Shown here piece by piece: positions 12,118-15,949 of a DNA stretch of 15,949 bases. Made by a program: the position numbers and the translations under genes. Each line of letters starts with the position of its first letter. The first letter of the stretch is position 1. Source of the stretch: Proteobacteria bacterium UBA1858 (GTDB lineage Bacteria > Pseudomonadota > Gammaproteobacteria > UBA4575); the NCBI GenBank assembly GCA_002338385.1, contig DDIE01000059.1:1-15949 (forward strand), written 5' to 3'. Below the pieces are notes generated by a model, which did no database searches, was not told the DNA's origin, and saw only the letters and a program-made list of their open reading frames with translations.

Positions 12118-12738
12118 ATGAGTATGAGTGAATCAAAACGTAAGCAACATGATTTAGAACTGTTAAGTGCGAGTCTGGATAATGAATTATCAGAATTTGA
12201 GCGTCGTCGACTTAACAATACTATTCTGTCTGATCAGCGAGCAGTGCAAAAACTCAATCGCTATGCGCTAGTGGGGGCGATCATGAAGAAGGAGTGTCCA
12301 GCAAATATGAATACTTCTTTCGCATCAGAAATTATGTGCGTGATCGAGCGTGACAGACAATCCTCAACTATTACAACGACTTCAACTAATCCATTTATCA
12401 AGCAAGTCGCCGGACTCGCAATAGCTGTTTCAGTCGCGCTGGTCTCATTCACAAGTTTTCAATATTTCACTCAGCCTGATAGCAGCTTAGATTCGCTTAC
12501 TGCTGAGCGTAAATCCAGTCCAGCTTGGGACAGTCAGGCGCCCATGGCCGATGATTATAAGAATAAAATTTCTCCGCGCGTGCAATTTGCGCCAGCCCAG
12601 CTCAGCGCCAACGCAGCCAACAGGCAGGCTCAAGCACAAGAAATTGAAATCTACATTTATAATCACTCTGGGTATGGGAGCGAGAGAATCATCTTACCTT
12701 ATGCTGAAATTACTGAGCTACGAGAAGTGGATGAATAA
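12118..12738 (+). CDS. rseA: Sigma-E anti-sigma factor RseA/MucA
   Basis: Single-pass inner-membrane protein whose cytoplasmic domain binds and silences RpoE until regulated proteolysis removes it. The 206 residues contain an N-terminal anti-sigma domain (ELLSASLDNELSEFERRRL, about 14-32, then LNRYALVGAIMKKE), one membrane helix (about residues 93-115, FIKQVAGLAIAVSVALVSF) and a periplasmic part with a Q/A-rich linker and a C-terminal IYIYNHSGYGSERIILPYAE. Order after rpoE and before rseB settles the name; sequence similarity outside the N-domain is low, as usual for MucA/RseA. A second ATG two codons in (12124) is equally possible as start. The stop lies eight bases inside rseB, so the two are translationally coupled. 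Confidence 0.92.
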   Translation: MSMSESKRKQHDLELLSASLDNELSEFERRRLNNTILSDQRAVQKLNRYALVGAIMKKECPANMNTSFASEIMCVIERDRQSSTITTTSTNPFIKQVAGLAIAVSVALVSFTSFQYFTQPDSSLDSLTAERKSSPAWDSQAPMADDYKNKISPRVQFAPAQLSANAANRQAQAQEIEIYIYNHSGYGSERIILPYAEITELREVDE

Positions 12739-13714
12739 TAACACTATTACACGACTGCTACTGTGGTGTGCGCTCGTCGCTGGCATAAATGTGCATGCCA
12801 GTGAAGCGATCCCGGTTGATGATTTGCTGCTTAAAATGAAGCAGGCGCAGTACCAACTGAATTACCAAGGCACCTTCGTTTTCAAGCATGCGGAAAAACT
12901 TGATGCCATGCAAATTGTGCATGGTCTTGTTGATGACAAAGTGAAGCAGCGCATCGTCTCGCTTAACGATGTGGCACGCGAGGTGATTCGTGATGGTGAC
13001 CTCGTTCGATGTATCTGGCCGAGGAAGCGTCAAGTCGTAGTTGGGCCAACCTCTTCATATAATGGTGTGCCCAGCATCGTCCCAAAAGATCTGTCTAACG
13101 TAAGTGCGGTATATCGGATTGAGTCAACCGGCTTCAATCAAATTGCGGGTAAGGCATGTCAACTTGTCTCGATCATGCCGGCTGATAATTACCGTTATGG
13201 CTATGAGTTCTGTATCCAGCCACAAACTGGCATGTTATTGAGATCTAAAGTCATCGACACAAACACACAAGAAGTTCTGGAAGAGATGTTGTTCACTGAG
13301 GTTAGATACATGGACTCAGTTGAAGCACATATGTTTGACTCCCAGTATGATCTTGCAGACTTCAAATGGAAGCAGTCGCTCAGCAGCGAATATGAAACAA
13401 TCAATCGGGCTATGCCGCAGCATGCTCTCACAATATCTCAGCTGCCGCAGGACTTCGTGCTGAAGAATATAACTCAACGCAAGATCCAAATGAGTGCAAA
13501 GCCTGTACGTCACATGGTCTACAGCGACAGTATTGCCTCGGTATCCATTTTTATCTCAGAATCTGGCGCTAAGGATAGACTCAAGTCCAGACTTACAGGA
13601 CGAGGCGCAATTAACGCCTTTACTAAAAGTAATGAACGTTACAAGATTACTGTACTGGGTGAAGTGCCCAGCGAAACAGTGGAGTTAATTGGTGCTTCTG
13701 TCACACTCAAATAG
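12731..13714 (+). CDS. rseB: Sigma-E regulatory protein RseB/MucB
   Basis: Periplasmic protein that binds the outer part of RseA and shields it from DegS-type cleavage; lipid or LPS binding is thought to release it. From ATG 12731 the protein is 327 residues: a signal peptide (about 1-23, LLLWCALVAGINVHA), then the LolA-like N-terminal domain starting with DDLLLKMKQAQYQLNYQGTF, with VFKHAEKLDAMQIVH and the NDVAREVIRDGD motif. CQLVSIMPADNYRYGYEFCI and the C-terminal domain with LPQDFVL and HMVYSDSIASVSIFIS follow. The frame stays open upstream to 12551, but the signal peptide and the 8-bp overlap with rseA (ATGAATAA) mark 12731 as the start. GAGAAG lies just upstream. Confidence 0.95.
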   Translation: MNNNTITRLLLWCALVAGINVHASEAIPVDDLLLKMKQAQYQLNYQGTFVFKHAEKLDAMQIVHGLVDDKVKQRIVSLNDVAREVIRDGDLVRCIWPRKRQVVVGPTSSYNGVPSIVPKDLSNVSAVYRIESTGFNQIAGKACQLVSIMPADNYRYGYEFCIQPQTGMLLRSKVIDTNTQEVLEEMLFTEVRYMDSVEAHMFDSQYDLADFKWKQSLSSEYETINRAMPQHALTISQLPQDFVLKNITQRKIQMSAKPVRHMVYSDSIASVSIFISESGAKDRLKSRLTGRGAINAFTKSNERYKITVLGEVPSETVELIGASVTLK

Positions 13715-13781
13715 AAGTCTCTCAACTATAGCTGCAGTCTCAGAGCAACATTTTTACATCATATAATCACAGGGGAATAAT

Positions 13782-15197
13782 GTGTTTGGACATAGAGTTA
13801 ACATAGTCATATGGGTGGTATTTTTCACAATCAGTTGTGTCCATGCAAAACAAGGATTGCCCGACTTCACCGAACTAGTAGAGGCACACTCTGGTGCGGT
13901 GGTAAACATCAGCACTACTAAACAAGAAACCAGTCACCCTAAGTTGCCACCCAACGTAGAGATTCCTGATTTTCCAGAGGGTAGTCCATTCAATGATTTC
14001 TTTGAGAAATTTTTAGGTGAACAAGGTCCAAACCAGAAAGATTACTACAATTCCAAATCACTGGGTTCCGGCTTCATAATTTCCGCTGATGGTTATGTTG
14101 TCACTAATCATCATGTAGTTCGTGAAGCCGATGAGATTATTGTCAAACTCAGCGACCGCCGTGAGTTTGTTGCGGAGATCATAGGCAGCGACCCGCGTAG
14201 CGATATTGCCTTATTGAAAATAGATGCTCAGTCTTTGCCAGTAGTGGAGTTCGGTTCTGCAAATGATCTTAAAGTCGGCCAGTGGGTGCTAGCCATTGGC
14301 TCACCTTTTGGTTTTGACCATTCAGTGACCTCCGGTATTGTCAGTGCCAAGGGACGTAGTCTGCCAAACGAAAACTATGTGCCCTTTATCCAGACTGACG
14401 TCGCCATTAATCCAGGCAACTCGGGCGGACCATTGTTCAACATGGCGGGTGAGGTGGTTGGTATAAACTCACAAATCTATAGTCGTACTGGCGGTTTCAT
14501 GGGCTTATCGTTTGCGATTCCAGTCGAAGTGGCCATGGAAGTGGTTGAGCAACTCAAAACAACTGGCTATGTTTCGCGTGGATGGCTAGGTGTCTACATC
14601 CAAGAGGTTACCAGAGAGTTAGCTGAGTCTTTCGGCATGGAGAAGCCAGCAGGTGCACTGGTAGCCAAAATTATGGACGCTAGTCCTGCCATTGATTCTG
14701 ATCTCGAGGTGGGCGATGTGATTGTCAAATTCAACGATCAGGAGGTCGCTAACTCCGCCGCCTTGCCGCCGATGGTGGGTCGCGTGCGTGTTGGTGAAGA
14801 AGTAACACTTGAAGTCATGCGCAATGGTAAGACAAGAAAAATCAATGTGGTCATAGGTCAGTTACCCGACAGTGATCAGAATACCCAGGCGCGTATCGAA
14901 AAAGAACTCAATGGTGTCTTGGGTATGGATTTAGAACCGCTCACTGAAGAGGATAAAAAAGCCACGGAGTTGAGTTATGGCTTGAAGGTCACCGCTATTT
15001 CACAGGGCCCAGCCAAAACGGCGGGCGTGCGTGCCAATGATGTATTGCAAATGATTAATGGTGAAAAGATTGAATCCGTGCAGGCCTTGAAAGACATGCT
15101 GGAAAAACTACCCGCCGGTAAATACGTTTCACTCTTGGTACAGCGTCCTAGCGGGCCACAATTCCTGGCCATGATGCTGCCACCAGAGGATGACTGA
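13782..15197 (+). CDS. mucD: Periplasmic serine protease MucD (DegP/DegQ, HtrA family)
   Basis: Degrades misfolded periplasmic proteins and, in Pseudomonas, restrains the sigma-E pathway. The 471 residues match MucD/DegQ. Order: signal peptide (1-22, ending VHA), trypsin-like domain with LGSGFIIS, the catalytic triad H111 (TNHHVV), D141 (SDIALLK) and S214 (GNSGGPL), then PDZ1 (about 255-345, RGWLGVYIQEV) and PDZ2 (about 370-465, GLKVTAISQGPAKTAGVRANDV). The start is GTG 13782 with AGGGG six bases upstream; an ATG overlapping at 13780 is in another frame and stops after eight codons. The 67-base gap from rseB is too small for rseC/mucC, which is therefore missing. A TATAAT in the gap is too close to the start to be a normal promoter. 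Confidence 0.96.
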   Translation: MFGHRVNIVIWVVFFTISCVHAKQGLPDFTELVEAHSGAVVNISTTKQETSHPKLPPNVEIPDFPEGSPFNDFFEKFLGEQGPNQKDYYNSKSLGSGFIISADGYVVTNHHVVREADEIIVKLSDRREFVAEIIGSDPRSDIALLKIDAQSLPVVEFGSANDLKVGQWVLAIGSPFGFDHSVTSGIVSAKGRSLPNENYVPFIQTDVAINPGNSGGPLFNMAGEVVGINSQIYSRTGGFMGLSFAIPVEVAMEVVEQLKTTGYVSRGWLGVYIQEVTRELAESFGMEKPAGALVAKIMDASPAIDSDLEVGDVIVKFNDQEVANSAALPPMVGRVRVGEEVTLEVMRNGKTRKINVVIGQLPDSDQNTQARIEKELNGVLGMDLEPLTEEDKKATELSYGLKVTAISQGPAKTAGVRANDVLQMINGEKIESVQALKDMLEKLPAGKYVSLLVQRPSGPQFLAMMLPPEDD

Positions 15198-15245
15198 CAA
15201 TAAGTAGCAGTTAGCCGTAACATCACGCATAATCAATCATCACAT

Positions 15246-15272
15246 ACAAAGCGGGCTCAATGTCCGCTTTGT
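15246..15272 (+). terminator. Rho-independent-like terminator of the rpoE operon
   Basis: ACAAAGCGG (15246-15254) pairs perfectly with CCGCTTTGT (15264-15272); adding G15255-T15263 makes a 10-bp stem with a 7-base loop. CGTTTACTC follows, so the T-run is short. It lies between mucD and lepA and would separate the stress operon from lepA. Confidence 0.6.
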
Positions 15273-15307
15273 CGTTTACTCTATCAGCAGTTGAACTCGT
15301 GTCGTCT

Positions 15308-15949
15308 ATGAAATACATCCGCAATTTCTCCATTATCGCCCATATTGATCATGGTAAATCGACCTTAGCTGATCGCTTTATCCAGCACTGCGGTGGGCTC
15401 GACGAACGCGAAATGAAGTCGCAAGTTTTAGATTCTATGGATCTGGAGCGTGAGCGTGGCATAACTATTAAAGCGCAAGCCGTTTCGCTGCCTTATAAAG
15501 CGCGCGATGGCCACACCTACCAATTGAATTTCATTGACACTCCCGGACATGTCGATTTCTCTTATGAGGTATCACGTTCACTTGCCGCTTGCGAGGCTGC
15601 CTTGCTGATAGTTGACGCCTCACAAGGGGTTGAGGCGCAGAGTGTGGCTAATTGCTACACCGCCGTCGAATTAGGTCTTGAGGTATTACCAACGCTGAAT
15701 AAGATTGATTTGCCAGCCGCAGACCCTGACAGGGTAGCCAATGAGATTGAAGAAGTGATCGGTATTGATGCTACCGATCCGTTACTCGTGAGCGCGAAAA
15801 CAGGGCAGGGCGTGGAGGATGTTTTGGAAGCGTTGGTCCAACATACACCTCAGCCCAAAGGTAATCCAGAGGGTCCGTTGAAGGCGTTGATTATTGATTC
15901 CTGGTTTGACAGTTATGTCGGTGTTATCACTTTGGTGAGAATCTTTGAA
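15308..15949 (+). CDS. lepA: Elongation factor 4 (LepA), 3' end outside the window
   Basis: Ribosome-bound translational GTPase that resembles EF-G and acts on stalled or mis-translocated ribosomes. 214 codons are present and the frame runs off the end. The GTPase motifs are all visible: AHIDHGKST (G1), RGITIKAQAVSL (G2), DTPGHVDFSYEVSRSLAACE (G3), NKIDLP (G4) and VSAKTG (G5), with MKYIRNFSIIAHIDHG as the start, nearly the E. coli N-terminus. An in-frame GTG at 15299 would add three residues but is less likely by homology. No clear Shine-Dalgarno is seen. In many gammaproteobacteria lepA follows mucD and precedes lepB; lepB would lie beyond this window. Confidence 0.97.
   Translation, partial: MKYIRNFSIIAHIDHGKSTLADRFIQHCGGLDEREMKSQVLDSMDLERERGITIKAQAVSLPYKARDGHTYQLNFIDTPGHVDFSYEVSRSLAACEAALLIVDASQGVEAQSVANCYTAVELGLEVLPTLNKIDLPAADPDRVANEIEEVIGIDATDPLLVSAKTGQGVEDVLEALVQHTPQPKGNPEGPLKALIIDSWFDSYVGVITLVRIFE

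Noticed and set aside
12551..12730. N-terminal extension of rseB (open frame from 12551)
   Set aside because: It lies in the rseA coding sequence in another frame; the signal peptide and coupled start at 12731 give a normal RseB.
13762..13767. TATAAT between rseB and mucD as a mucD promoter
   Set aside because: Transcription would start near 13774, inside the AGGGG ribosome-binding site and only about 8 bases before the GTG; there is also no -35 (CTCAGA at 17 bp).
1..15949. A novel defence or mobile system
   Set aside because: Every gene in the window belongs to a known housekeeping, stress, metal-resistance or sulfur family, with no transposase, integrase, toxin-antitoxin or CRISPR features.

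Overview
The window reads as chromosome of a gammaproteobacterium with a sulfur-oxidising side. The main evidence is the rpoE-rseA-rseB-mucD-lepA run with nadB divergent from it, the dnaX-ybaB-recR run headed by a short 4.5S RNA, the orn/rsgA neighbourhood, and a stand-alone soxB. Base composition and gene style look even throughout. I see no insertion sequence, integrase, CRISPR array, tRNA or rRNA. I cannot name the genus from sequence alone.

Layout. Bases 1-4823 form an accessory block of four genes in alternating orientation: the 3' part of an arsenate reductase (+), a CPD photolyase (-), a metal(loid)-efflux-type permease (+) and soxB (-). Bases 4824-5280 hold the soxB control region, with a repeated CTATCA/TGATAG element over a candidate promoter, and then the SRP RNA. 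Bases 5281-7892 are a compact DNA replication and repair operon (dnaX, ybaB, recR). Bases 7897-9095 (-) carry a small c-type cytochrome followed by rsgA. Divergent from these is orn (+), which converges on nadB (-). Bases 11440-15197 are the envelope-stress operon: an autoregulatory-type sigma-E promoter, rpoE, anti-sigma rseA, rseB and the periplasmic protease mucD. No rseC/mucC is present. A hairpin terminator separates this from the 5' part of lepA, which runs off the end.

How the parts work together. RseA and RseB hold RpoE inactive at the membrane, and MucD handles misfolded envelope proteins. SoxB is the periplasmic thiosulfohydrolase of the Sox pathway, but its partners are not here. 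ArsC and the permease could be a metal(loid)-resistance pair, though a photolyase on the opposite strand lies between them, so a shared operon is excluded.

Most notable observations. (1) An A AAA AAG slippery heptamer sits in the correct register in dnaX with a stop two codons later in the -1 frame, predicting a 370-residue gamma-type clamp-loader subunit beside the 557-residue tau. (2) A near-ideal sigma-E promoter lies upstream of rpoE. (3) Three of the four convergent gene pairs share the same 4-bp stop-over-stop overlap (CTAA or CTAG), two of them inside an inverted repeat. No clearly new multi-gene system is visible; most of the window is well-known housekeeping genes.
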